A stretch of 64,000 nucleotides of DNA from Leucobacter aridicollis (lineage in GTDB: Bacteria > Actinomycetota > Actinomycetes > Actinomycetales > Microbacteriaceae). The notes under the pieces are model-generated. The model worked only from the letters and a program-made list of their open reading frames with translations. It searched no databases and was not told the origin of the DNA. A program made the position numbers and the translations under genes. This document shows, piece after piece, positions 17,464-26,025 of this stretch. Where the stretch lies: positions 558,001 to 622,000 of the forward strand of contig NZ_CP075339.1 in assembly GCF_024399335.1 (NCBI RefSeq), read 5' to 3'. The stretch's first letter is position 1; every line of letters starts with the position of its first letter.

Positions 17464-18990
17464 GTGAAACAGGCAATACTCGCAATCGACGAGGGCACAA
17501 CTGGCACCCGTGCCGCCTGGGTGACCGCCGACGGTGACGTGGGCGGACTCACCTACGAACGGTTGTCGGTGAGTTCCCCACGCCCCGGGGTCGTGGCACA
17601 GAGCGCTAGCGAGATCCTCGAGAAAACGATCCGTACGCTGCGCGCCGCATACGCTTCGGCGCAGGAGCACAGGCTGCATGTCACAGCAGTCGCCATCGCG
17701 ACGCAGCGCGCAACCGCGACGCTGTGGGACACCGCGACGGGTGAGCCCGTCGCGCCATCGATGGTGTGGCAGGACACCCAGTACGCGGCGGATCTCGCAG
17801 CGCTCTCGGATGAGTGGGACGCTCGGCTGTGGCCGAGCATCGGCCGCCCCACAGGCGTGCGCAACGTGTACCTGTGGGCAGCACGGGTGCTCGCAGACCC
17901 GCAGCAGGCGCGCGCACGGGAATGCCAGGCACGGAGCACCCTCGCGTTCGGCACCGTCGACACCTGGCTGCTGTGGTCGCTGTCGAACAGGCGTGAACTC
18001 GTCGCCACGGCAACGAACGCGGTGAGTTCGGGGGCCTACCGCCTCGCAGACCACAGCTACCACACCGAGTTCATCGAGGCGCTCGGCTTCCCACTCGAGC
18101 TGCTGCCAGAACTGCGCGACGACGTCTCAGACTTCGGAACGCTCCGCCCCGAGATTCTCGGCGTCGAACTGCCGATCGTTGCGGCTGCGGGAGACCAGCA
18201 CGCTGCAATGGTTGGGCTCGGTGTCATCGACAAGGGCGACGTAATGTGTGTGCACGGCACCGGGTCGTTCGTCGACCTGAACCTCGGCACGCACCTGCCC
18301 GAAAACGACGGTCGCTATCAGGGCGCGTTGAGCCTCGTTGCCTGGCGCGAAGCCGGTATCTCCCGCTACTCGATCGAGACTTTTACCTCGACGACAGGCT
18401 CCGCCATCGACTGGCTCGTCGACAAGCTGCGCCTGTTCGACTCGGGCAAACACATCAGTGAGCTTGCCGCCAACGGGCGCATGGGGTCCGTGCACTCGGT
18501 GCCGGCGCTCACGGGTGTTCGCATGCCGAGCGTGAACGCTGGCGTCGGCGCCCTTATTGGTGGTCTCACAATGTCGACAACCCGCGAGGACGTCGCGCTC
18601 GCCGTGCTTGAGGGCATCGCCCAGTCGGTCGGCTGGAGCATTGATGCCGATAAAGAGGTTGCCGGCGTCGAGATCGGCAAGGTCAACATCGGCGGTGGGC
18701 TTTCGAGCTCCGACCCGCTTGTGCAGTTGCAGGCCGATCTCACGGGTGTGCCGCACCACCGGTTCCGCGACACGGATAAGGCGTCGCTGCGCGGCGCGGC
18801 ATTCCTCGGCGGGGTGAGCCTCGGCGTGTGGGACTCGCTCGCAGACACCCGTGAGCTGCTTGGCACCCCAGACGTGTTTGAACCCCAGATGAGCCCCGAT
18901 GAGCGCGAGGAACGTGTCGCCCTGTGGCGGCAACGCGTGCTCACCGAGATGGAGCTCGCAGACGCAAGAAAGGAATCGACTAGGGAATGA
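17464..18990 (+). CDS. FGGY family carbohydrate kinase (glycerol kinase-like)
   Basis: ATP-dependent kinase of 508 residues with GTG start preceded by AAAGGAG. The N-terminal phosphate loop is AIDEGTTGTRAAW, as in glycerol kinases; the family blocks GDQHAAMVGLGV, MCVHGTGSFVDLN and NIGGGLSSSDPLVQLQADL are present. The glycerol kinase motif WQD is seen in PSMVWQDTQYA. It lies before a GlpD-like gene and overlaps it by 4 bp, so glycerol or a close polyol is a likely substrate, although other FGGY substrates are not excluded. Confidence 0.88.
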   Translation: MKQAILAIDEGTTGTRAAWVTADGDVGGLTYERLSVSSPRPGVVAQSASEILEKTIRTLRAAYASAQEHRLHVTAVAIATQRATATLWDTATGEPVAPSMVWQDTQYAADLAALSDEWDARLWPSIGRPTGVRNVYLWAARVLADPQQARARECQARSTLAFGTVDTWLLWSLSNRRELVATATNAVSSGAYRLADHSYHTEFIEALGFPLELLPELRDDVSDFGTLRPEILGVELPIVAAAGDQHAAMVGLGVIDKGDVMCVHGTGSFVDLNLGTHLPENDGRYQGALSLVAWREAGISRYSIETFTSTTGSAIDWLVDKLRLFDSGKHISELAANGRMGSVHSVPALTGVRMPSVNAGVGALIGGLTMSTTREDVALAVLEGIAQSVGWSIDADKEVAGVEIGKVNIGGGLSSSDPLVQLQADLTGVPHHRFRDTDKASLRGAAFLGGVSLGVWDSLADTRELLGTPDVFEPQMSPDEREERVALWRQRVLTEMELADARKESTRE

Positions 18991-20660
18991 GATTTCCTGA
19001 AAAACGCGCAAATACAGAGCGCCAGAGCCTGTCCCCAGTGGAGGCTCCCGCGCTCAGCAGAGCGAACGCAGTTCGCCGCATGGAGGACGCGACCTTTGAC
19101 GTCGTCATCGTTGGCGGCGGCATCACGGGGGCATACGCTGCGCTCGACGCGGCCCTCCGTGGGCTGAGCGTCGCGCTCATTGAGAAAGACGACTTCGCCT
19201 CGGGCACATCGAGCAAGTCCTCGAAGATGATCCACGGCGGGCTTCGCTACATCGAGCAGGGCAACCTGCCGCTCGTGCGCCACTCGCTGCTCGAGCGCCA
19301 GCGGCTTCGCCGCAACGCCGGCCACCTCGTGCAGCGCCTCCCGTTCCTGTTCCCCGTGCTCTCGGAAGACGGCGTCTTCGACCGCAGGCTCGCCTCGGGC
19401 TTCGAAGCGCTGCTCTGGACCTACGACTTTGCGGGCGGGTGGCGCGAGGGCGTACTGCACCAAAAGCTCTCGAAGGAGGAGGTGCTCGCGCAGAGCCCCC
19501 TGTTTGTCGCAGACAAGCTCGAGGGCGGCTTCATGTACTACGACTCGCGCGCTGACGACGCACGGTTGACGCTGAACATCGCACGCACCGCGGCCTTTCA
19601 CGGCGCTGCGATTGCGAATTACGCGAAGGCAACCGACGTGATGCGCGACGGCGGCAAGGTCTCAGGCGTCGTCGCTGAGATCGACGGCGGCGAGGTGCAG
19701 ATTCGTGGCCGCTCGGTTGTCATGGCTGTCGGCTCCTGGCTGCGCGACTGGGACGGCACGAGGCCCGGAACCGACAAGCCAAACATCCGCCCGGCGAAGG
19801 GCGTGCACGTGTCGGTGCCGTGGTCGAAGATACAGAACTCGTGCACGATTACGATCCCGATCCCGGGCCGTACCCGCCGCGCCACAATCACCCGCTGGGG
19901 CGATACTGCGCTGCTCGGCACGACCGACGAGGACTACACGGGCGACCTCGATGCCGCGCGCTGCACGCATGAAGAAATGAACTTCCTGCTCGACGGCGCC
20001 ATGCACGCGCTGCGCACCGAGATCAAGCCGGAAGACGTGCTCGGCTCGATCGCCGGCACCCGACCCCTCGTCGCGGCGGCGGGCGGGAAGACGCTCGACG
20101 TGAAGCGCAACCACGAGATCCGCACGGACTCAGACGGCCTCGTCACGGTCGTCGGCGGCAAGCTCACGACCTCGCGCCACATGGCCGAGCAGACTGTCGA
20201 CGCGGTACTCAAGGTCCTCGGCGAACGCGCAAAGTGCCGCACGAAAAAGGCGTACTTGCTTGGCGCTGCAGGCTACGACGGCCAGGCCGCCACGGCATCC
20301 GGCGGGCTGCCGGCTCACCTCGCCGAACGCTTCGGCACCGAGTCCAGGTTCATCTCGCAGATGATCGCCGCGGACCCCGCGCTCACCGCACCCGTCGTCG
20401 AAGGGCTGCCGTACATCGAAGCAGAGGTCATCTTCGCGGCCCGCTACGAGATGGCGCACACAGTCGATGACGTGCTCAGCCGCCGCACTCGCTCGCGCCT
20501 CATGGCGCGCGACGCCTCGGGCGTCGCGGCTGGCAGGGTCGGCGAGATCCTCGGCCGAGAACTCGGGCTGAGCGACTCAGAGATTGCGGCGCAGGTCACG
20601 AATTACAACGAACAGATCCAGATAGAAAAAGCAGTGCTGATGGGAGGCACATCGTCATGA
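18987..20660 (+). CDS. glpD: FAD-dependent glycerol-3-phosphate dehydrogenase/oxidase
   Basis: Membrane-associated flavoprotein expected to oxidise glycerol 3-phosphate to dihydroxyacetone phosphate. The ADP-binding loop VVIVGGGITGAYAALDA (about residue 35) and the GlpD signatures GTSSKSSKMIHGGLRYIEQG and GSIAGTRPLV are visible; the C-terminal DAO_C domain follows from about 390. Length 557 residues is typical. The start has about 35 extra residues before the FAD loop, and its ATG overlaps the kinase stop by 4 bp. Confidence 0.92.
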   Translation: MRFPEKRANTERQSLSPVEAPALSRANAVRRMEDATFDVVIVGGGITGAYAALDAALRGLSVALIEKDDFASGTSSKSSKMIHGGLRYIEQGNLPLVRHSLLERQRLRRNAGHLVQRLPFLFPVLSEDGVFDRRLASGFEALLWTYDFAGGWREGVLHQKLSKEEVLAQSPLFVADKLEGGFMYYDSRADDARLTLNIARTAAFHGAAIANYAKATDVMRDGGKVSGVVAEIDGGEVQIRGRSVVMAVGSWLRDWDGTRPGTDKPNIRPAKGVHVSVPWSKIQNSCTITIPIPGRTRRATITRWGDTALLGTTDEDYTGDLDAARCTHEEMNFLLDGAMHALRTEIKPEDVLGSIAGTRPLVAAAGGKTLDVKRNHEIRTDSDGLVTVVGGKLTTSRHMAEQTVDAVLKVLGERAKCRTKKAYLLGAAGYDGQAATASGGLPAHLAERFGTESRFISQMIAADPALTAPVVEGLPYIEAEVIFAARYEMAHTVDDVLSRRTRSRLMARDASGVAAGRVGEILGRELGLSDSEIAAQVTNYNEQIQIEKAVLMGGTSS

Positions 20661-22189
20661 TGAGTCGGGAAGCGGTTCGCCGCGGATACAACAAGAGGAA
20701 CTACGTCGTCGGGGCACACACCCCTCCCGGCTGGGCCCCTGAAACTGTCACAACCGAGCAGCTGAGCGGATCGCTGCAGGCAGACGTCGTGGCGGTGCCC
20801 GAGACAGTTGTCGAGCAGCTGCGCGGCATCGCAGTAGCTGTCACAAACGACGCGGCAGACATCGTCGCGAACACCCGCGACTGGTGGGCGCGCACAATGA
20901 TCGCAGAGACGGGCGGGGAGCCAGCGATCATCGAGGGCGTATTCGTCGAGGTTGATTCGGTCGAACAAATTCAGCAGGTCATGCGCCTCGCGAACGAGCA
21001 CGGCATCCCCGTGACAGTGTCGGCTGGCCGCTCGAACGTCACCGGCGCGGCCCTGCCGCTGCGCGGCGGCATCGTGCTCGACGTCTGCCGCCTGAACCGG
21101 GAGCTCGATTTCGACGCCGAGAGCCAGATCGTCACCGTCGAAGCAGGTATGTTCGGCGACGTGTTCGAGGAGCTCGTACAAGAGAAGTACGGCATGACGA
21201 GCGGCCACTGGCCCTCCTCCTTTGGAATCAGCACAGTCGGCGGCTGGGTTGCCTGCCGCGGGGCGGGCCAGCTCTCGACCCGCTACGGCAAGATTGAGGA
21301 CATGGTTGCCGGCCTCGAGGTCGTGCTCGCAGACGGCTCGCTCATCACGGTTGGCGCCGCCGGCCGCTCCGCTGTTGGCAGCGACCTGCAGCAGCTGTTC
21401 GTCGGCTCGGAGGGCACGCTCGGCGTGATCACCTCGGTGAAGCTCAAGCTTCACCGGCTCCCCGACTACACGAAGGCGATCGCGTTCGGGTTCCCCTCGT
21501 TCAAGGTGGGCCTCGACGTCTGCCGCGAGATCCTGCAGCGCGGGGCCACCCCCGCGGCGCTACGCCTGTACGACGAGCTCGAGAGCGGTCTGCAGTTCGA
21601 TATGCCCGAGCAGAACGTGATCCTCATCGCCGACGAGGGCGACCCGAAAATCGTCGATGCGGTCATCGCGATCTCCGAAGAGGTGTGCCGCCAGTACGAG
21701 GGAGTCGAGCTCGACGGCGACGCACTGCTCGAACGCTGGTACGAGACGCGCTACCTCACGGGCAAGAGCGCCGAGGGCTTTAAGCGCAGCGCCGGCTTTG
21801 TGGCTGACACCCTCGAGATGAGCGGCGCATGGTCGGCGCTGTCTGACGTGTACAACGAGGTCGTTGAGGCTGTGCAGGCGCTGCCAGGCACGCTCCGTGC
21901 CTCGGCGCACCAGTCGCACGCATATACGGATGCCGGTTGCGTCTACTTCTCGTTCCGTGGCGAGGTCGAAGACCCCGCGAACCGTGCCGAGTGGTACCGC
22001 GCGGCCTGGGACGCGGCAAACGAGGTCATCGTGCGCCACCAGACGACGCTCAGCCACCACCACGGCGTCGGTCTCGTGCGTGCGCCCTACATGGCCGAAT
22101 CGCTCGGTGCCGGGCTCGACGTGCTGCGAGCGATCAAGGCTACGCTTGACCCCAAGGGCATTCTGAACCCCGGAAAGCTAGGGCTCTAA
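20657..22189 (+). CDS. FAD-binding oxidase, alkyl-DHAP synthase-like
   Basis: Flavoprotein of the vanillyl-alcohol-oxidase fold, 510 residues. FAD-binding blocks GRSNVTGAALPLRGGIVL and GHWPSSFGISTVGGWV with RYGKIEDMVAGLEVVLADG are clear. Near the C-terminus LSHHHGVGLVRAPYM carries the triple-His loop known from alkylglycerone-phosphate synthases. In bacteria such homologues often act as oxidases of unknown substrate. Translation is coupled to the GlpD-like gene (4-bp overlap), so a glycerol phosphate-derived substrate is suggested (inference). Confidence 0.88.
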   Translation: MMSREAVRRGYNKRNYVVGAHTPPGWAPETVTTEQLSGSLQADVVAVPETVVEQLRGIAVAVTNDAADIVANTRDWWARTMIAETGGEPAIIEGVFVEVDSVEQIQQVMRLANEHGIPVTVSAGRSNVTGAALPLRGGIVLDVCRLNRELDFDAESQIVTVEAGMFGDVFEELVQEKYGMTSGHWPSSFGISTVGGWVACRGAGQLSTRYGKIEDMVAGLEVVLADGSLITVGAAGRSAVGSDLQQLFVGSEGTLGVITSVKLKLHRLPDYTKAIAFGFPSFKVGLDVCREILQRGATPAALRLYDELESGLQFDMPEQNVILIADEGDPKIVDAVIAISEEVCRQYEGVELDGDALLERWYETRYLTGKSAEGFKRSAGFVADTLEMSGAWSALSDVYNEVVEAVQALPGTLRASAHQSHAYTDAGCVYFSFRGEVEDPANRAEWYRAAWDAANEVIVRHQTTLSHHHGVGLVRAPYMAESLGAGLDVLRAIKATLDPKGILNPGKLGL

Positions 22190-22194
22190 CTCCT

Positions 22195-22818
22195 ATGACC
22201 GCTTCAAGGCGTGAGGCACAGATCGATCCGGTGCGTCGCGCGCGCCTGAAAGAACTCGTTGGCCTGCATACACGGCCGGTGATTGCGTCGGTTCTCGACC
22301 GCCCACACCTTGAAGCGTTCATCGAGTCGTCGGCGCAATTCTGCTTCCTCGCGCAGACCGACCTCATCGAGCTCGAAGCGGCGATCGCGCGAATCCACGA
22401 GCGGCCCCGCAAAGTCGTGTTCGTGAACATCGACTCGATCGTCGGTCTCGCGCAGGATCGCGGCGGCGTTGACTACCTGGCCCGGCTCGGCGCGGACGGC
22501 CTCCTGACGACCCGCGGATCGCTGATCCCGCGGGCCCAGGAGGCCGGCCTGCTGACAGTGCAGAAGCTATTCATCACCGATCGCTCAAACATTCAGCGTG
22601 GCGTCGCCGCGGTGCACGGGGCGAAGCCTGACCTGTTGCAGCTCATGCCAGCCCCTGTGCTTCCGTTCGTGGCAGGCCACGAGATCATGCGCATTCGGCC
22701 GGTCGTGGCCTCCGGGTTTGTGACATCTCCTACCGAGGTCGAGGCGGCGCTGTCACACGGGGCCGTCGGGGTCTCGACGAGCACTCCAAAGCTCTGGGAG
22801 TACGAGCGCGCGGGTTAG
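22195..22818 (+). CDS. Glycerol-3-phosphate-responsive antiterminator, GlpP family
   Basis: Predicted cytosolic RNA-binding regulator of 207 residues. The GlpP pattern is visible in order: RPVIASVLDRPHLEAFI, a block ending KVVFVNIDSIVGLAQDRGGV with DYLARLGADGLLTTRGSLI, QEAGLLTVQKLFITD, and PDLLQLMPAPVLPF. In Bacillus subtilis GlpP with glycerol 3-phosphate prevents termination in glp leaders. Here the gene lies inside the operon it may regulate through the leader at 15921-15993. It starts 5 bp after the flavoprotein stop. Confidence 0.88.
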   Translation: MTASRREAQIDPVRRARLKELVGLHTRPVIASVLDRPHLEAFIESSAQFCFLAQTDLIELEAAIARIHERPRKVVFVNIDSIVGLAQDRGGVDYLARLGADGLLTTRGSLIPRAQEAGLLTVQKLFITDRSNIQRGVAAVHGAKPDLLQLMPAPVLPFVAGHEIMRIRPVVASGFVTSPTEVEAALSHGAVGVSTSTPKLWEYERAG

Positions 22819-22872
22819 CCGCCCACACCCTGAATCTGTCCCCAAATACGTCCCCACTCGAAGGAGACCACA

Positions 22873-23160
22873 GTGTTTACAGTCATCGCCCGCTACTTCG
22901 CCTCACCCGAGACCGCAGACGAGGTCGCGGCGCTGCTGCCGCAGCTCGCCGCCGGCAGCCGCACGGAGCCAGGCAACATCTCGTACACGATCACGCGTGA
23001 TCTCGAGCGCCCCGAAGAGTTTGTGATTGTCGAGGAGTACGCCTCGGCAGCCGACTTTGCGGCGCACCGCGAGACCGAACACTTCACGCAGATTGGGCTC
23101 GGCACGATCATTCCGCTGCTCGTTGAGCGCAAGGTCGTGACGCTCACGCCTGCGGAGTAG
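22873..23160 (+). CDS. Antibiotic biosynthesis monooxygenase domain protein (quinol monooxygenase-like)
   Basis: A 95-residue ferredoxin-like ABM domain: FTVIARYFASPETADEVAAL, then TEPGNISYTITRDLERPEEF, and FVIVEEYASAADFAAHRETE with HF next. Homologues such as YgiN oxidise quinols or act as small cofactor-free monooxygenases. GTG start with a GAAGGAG upstream. Last gene of the glycerol-type operon; its job there is unknown. Confidence 0.85.
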   Translation: MFTVIARYFASPETADEVAALLPQLAAGSRTEPGNISYTITRDLERPEEFVIVEEYASAADFAAHRETEHFTQIGLGTIIPLLVERKVVTLTPAE

Positions 23161-23166
23161 GCCGCA

Positions 23167-23217
23167 GGCGTATACCCGGGTGAGGCCCTGACCACGGCCT
23201 CCACCCGGGTATACGCC
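23167..23217. terminator. Bidirectional inverted repeat after the glycerol-type operon
   Basis: Arms 23167-23187 and 23196-23217 match except for one bulged G, with an 8-nt loop. Between convergent genes. Confidence 0.75.
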
Positions 23218-23226
23218 GGCACGCAG

Positions 23227-25599
23227 CTAGTTTGTGCGCATGCGGCGGGCGGCGAGCAGTGCGCCTCCAGCGCCGAGCGCGACGACAGCGAGCACACCGA
23301 CGCCCGCGAGCACGGCTGATCCCGTGTTGGCAAGCGGGTCACCGTTTGCCGTGTTCCCCTGGGTCGCTCCTGTGCCCGGTGTATCCGGGCTGTCGGTGCC
23401 TGGCGTTGTCCCAGGGTCCGTGCCCGTGCCGGTTTCAGGGTCGGTAGAGGTTTGCCATGCTGTCAGCGCTGCGGTGAGCTCGTCGGTTGCGGCGTCGAGT
23501 GCGCTCTGTGGAACATTCAGCGTCCCTTGGATCTCTTCTGCCTCGGCAAGTTCGGCGCGGAGTTTCAGCTCGGTCTCGTCGCCCGAGGCGGTTACTCGGG
23601 CCTGAGTCGTCGCAGCAGCGTCGATCGCGGCGTGTGCTTTGGCGATCGCCGCGGCAAGACCGCCGCGGTCAACGGGCACGAGGTGCGCGGCGAGTTCCTG
23701 AGTCGCGTCTGCGATTGCCCACGCTGCCGCATCCGCCGCATCCTGCGTTGTGGGCGCGGCTTCGATCCGCGACCGCAGCTCTGCCGCGGCGAGTTTCGCG
23801 GCGGAGACATCTGCTACGACGACGTCGAAGTCAGCGGGCTCAGCGGGCGACAGCACGCCGAGAACTCGCTCGACCCTCTCGACGACAGCGGTCGCCGCGG
23901 TGGTTGCGCGCTCGATCCCGCTGCGGTCGATGTCGCCGGCGGTGAATGCGAAGCTGCGCGGGGCGCTCGCGTTTCCGTAGGAGTCGTACGCCGTCAGCGT
24001 CGCCTCGTAGCTGCGGCCAGACTCGAGCGTGCGGTCAATCGGCTGGCCGACCCTGTCGCCCGCGCGCACGGCAAGCGGAATGTCGAGTACTGCGGGCTTC
24101 GGGGCGACAACGTAGTCGGAGTAGATCCTCCCGTTCGCAGGCACAAGCGTGGTTGTCGCGCCACTCTGAGCATCCTTCACCACGAGGGTGTACTCAGAGG
24201 TGAACTGATCATCGCCGGCCTGGGGGAGCCGCAGCACAGGCCCACTCTCGGTCTGACGCACTGTCGGCTGCTCTTCGCCCCAGGTCGGCGCGACCGCGTT
24301 GCGGTTCGCCTTGGTGTACGTGAATTTCGCCTGAGTCTCGGCCGGGGTCGCGCCCCGGGCGATTGTCCAGGTCGGGCCGGCGAGCGAACCGGAAGAGTTG
24401 AAGGGTGGCTTCTCCTGGAAGCTCCAGACGCCCTCGTCAGTGTAGGTGCGGCCTGGGTCGGCCGCGTAGTTAATCCTGTCGATCTCAATGCGGTCCGCGT
24501 AGACGTCGACGACGACTGACTGGGCAGTCGGGATCGTCGCGTCGCGGGCGAGGCCCGGGCCGAACGCCTGGAACTTCCCATCGTTTTCCCCGTATGACAT
24601 CGACCCCTCGTTGACCGAGGTGAAGTCCTCTTGGTGGATCGAACGCTCGTCGGTGATGTTCAGGTGGGAGTGCCCCGAGAAGTAGACGACCTGTGGGAAA
24701 TCGCTGAGGTTCTGCTTCAGGCCGGAGTTGGATGCCTGCGCGCCGTCCCAAACTGTCGCCGGGATCGGCCTATGGCCGAACACGAAGATCGGCTGGCCCT
24801 GAGTGGCGGGATCCTTCGAGAGCGCGTCGAGCCTGCCGTACAGCCAGTTCGCCTGTGCGATATTCCAGGCTTCGGTGTTCACTACGAAGGCGGGGAAGCC
24901 GCCAATCTCCGCTTCGTAGTAGCCGGTTTCGCCTGGGAACCAGGCGTCAGGGTACTGCTCGGCCATGCGGTAGACACGGTCGTCGTGGTTGCCGAACGAC
25001 ATCATGATCTTTGTGTCAGTCATGCCTGTGCGCGCGAGGTTCTGTTCGAGCATGGTGCGCGGGTACTGATGGTCTGACGCGGTGTTGAAGTGGTTGTCGT
25101 TGATCTGGTCACCGTTTGAGATGATCGCGTCGGGGCTCGGCATAATGCGCCGTAGCGTGTCGAAGTAGCCCGTCCACTTGTCCCACGACGGACCGGTTCC
25201 CGTTGAGAGATGGATGTCACTCATAACGGCGAACTGCGAGAGTGGCTCCTCAGCAGACTTCACGAGAATGCCCCGGATGGTCGGGAGGCTCTCGGCACGG
25301 TCGGTGAACGCGACCGCGGTGACGTTCGAGGTGCGTTCGACTGCGATTGGGCCGGTAGCCAGCTGGCTCTTTCGGGTCGGGTGGGTGCCGTCAAGGGTGT
25401 AACGGATTTCCGCGCCGGCCTGGGCGGTGAAGGTAATGCTTTGTGGGCCGACGTAGCGGCCGCTCTCGAGGCTCGCCGCGGGTGCTGCGACTTCGCTCTG
25501 GGTGACCGCTGCTGCAGCGGTCGCAGTGGGAAGCGCGGCTTGCACTCCAAGAAGCGCGACGCCCGCGAGCGCTAGCCCCGCAAATCTGCCGATTGACAT
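23227..25599 (-). CDS. Cell-wall-anchored metallophosphoesterase
   Basis: Secreted 790-residue phosphoesterase. A signal peptide covers residues 1-31 (AGVALLGVQAALPTATAAAA). A chitobiase C-terminal-like beta domain follows (about 45-115). The calcineurin-like metal site is complete: SDIH (127-130), NGDQINDN, SFGNHDDR, FVFGHRPIP and FSGHSHLN. A helical, alanine-rich spacer (about 560-720) leads to LANTG at 756, a hydrophobic stretch and the basic tail ARRMRTN, a sortase-type anchor. Substrate unknown; extracellular phosphodiester or nucleotide is plausible. GAGAGGA ribosome binding site. Confidence 0.92.
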   Translation of the reverse strand: MSIGRFAGLALAGVALLGVQAALPTATAAAAVTQSEVAAPAASLESGRYVGPQSITFTAQAGAEIRYTLDGTHPTRKSQLATGPIAVERTSNVTAVAFTDRAESLPTIRGILVKSAEEPLSQFAVMSDIHLSTGTGPSWDKWTGYFDTLRRIMPSPDAIISNGDQINDNHFNTASDHQYPRTMLEQNLARTGMTDTKIMMSFGNHDDRVYRMAEQYPDAWFPGETGYYEAEIGGFPAFVVNTEAWNIAQANWLYGRLDALSKDPATQGQPIFVFGHRPIPATVWDGAQASNSGLKQNLSDFPQVVYFSGHSHLNITDERSIHQEDFTSVNEGSMSYGENDGKFQAFGPGLARDATIPTAQSVVVDVYADRIEIDRINYAADPGRTYTDEGVWSFQEKPPFNSSGSLAGPTWTIARGATPAETQAKFTYTKANRNAVAPTWGEEQPTVRQTESGPVLRLPQAGDDQFTSEYTLVVKDAQSGATTTLVPANGRIYSDYVVAPKPAVLDIPLAVRAGDRVGQPIDRTLESGRSYEATLTAYDSYGNASAPRSFAFTAGDIDRSGIERATTAATAVVERVERVLGVLSPAEPADFDVVVADVSAAKLAAAELRSRIEAAPTTQDAADAAAWAIADATQELAAHLVPVDRGGLAAAIAKAHAAIDAAATTQARVTASGDETELKLRAELAEAEEIQGTLNVPQSALDAATDELTAALTAWQTSTDPETGTGTDPGTTPGTDSPDTPGTGATQGNTANGDPLANTGSAVLAGVGVLAVVALGAGGALLAARRMRTN

Positions 25600-25720
25600 G
25601 GATTCCTCTCTTTCGTGCGCCGCGTGAGACGCTCAGGTATCCAAGTTGTCTATACAGCGTGGCCGCAGCTCGACGGCAGCGTGACGGTGCCATGAATTCT
25701 GCTTCACTCGTGGTTCACCG

Positions 25721-25808
25721 CCCCGCTCGGATTATCTCCCCCGGAGAGTTGGCAGTTGTGGTCACTTGGCGAGCGCCCAAGCGACCACAACTGCCAACCC
25801 GAGCGGGG
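25721..25808. repeat. Nested inverted repeat downstream of mutY
   Basis: Inner arms of 22 bp (25748-25769 and 25777-25798, one mismatch) are enclosed by outer perfect 10-bp arms CCCCGCTCGG (25721-25730) and CCGAGCGGGG (25799-25808). The outer left arm is separated from the inner one by 17 unpaired bases, the outer right arm touches it directly. It could end mutY transcription. Confidence 0.75.
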
Positions 25809-25813
25809 TCGGA

Positions 25814-26020
25814 GGCTGGCGAGGAGGCCGGGAGGCCGGGAGGCTGGGAGGCCGGCTGGGAGGCAGGTGGGGGAGGCCGGCGAGGAGGCTGGGAGGCCTG
25901 CGAGGAAGGCCGGGTGGCAGGTGAGGAAGGCCGGGTGGCAGGTGAGGAAGGCCGGGTGGCAGGTGAGGAAGGCAGGGCGGCAGGTGAGGGAGGCAGGGCG
26001 GACGGCCACAGCTGAGGGAG
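25814..26020. repeat. G-rich tandem repeats after mutY
   Basis: Purine-rich degenerate repeats; from about 25901 to 26004 they settle into a 21-bp period (core GAAGGCCGGGTGGCAG), about five units with changes in the last two. The mutY stop lies just beyond. Not part of a supported gene. Together with the nested repeat this fills the 426-bp gap. Confidence 0.8.
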
Positions 26021-26025
26021 GCCGG

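Noticed and set aside
15703..18063. A 786-codon minus-strand open frame across the MFS and kinase genes
   Set aside because: Antisense shadow of high-GC coding sequence; overlaps two genes with clear family motifs and has no protein-like composition.
23452..24519. A 355-codon plus-strand frame opposite the metallophosphoesterase
   Set aside because: The minus strand encodes a full set of metal-site motifs and a sortase signal; the plus frame has none.
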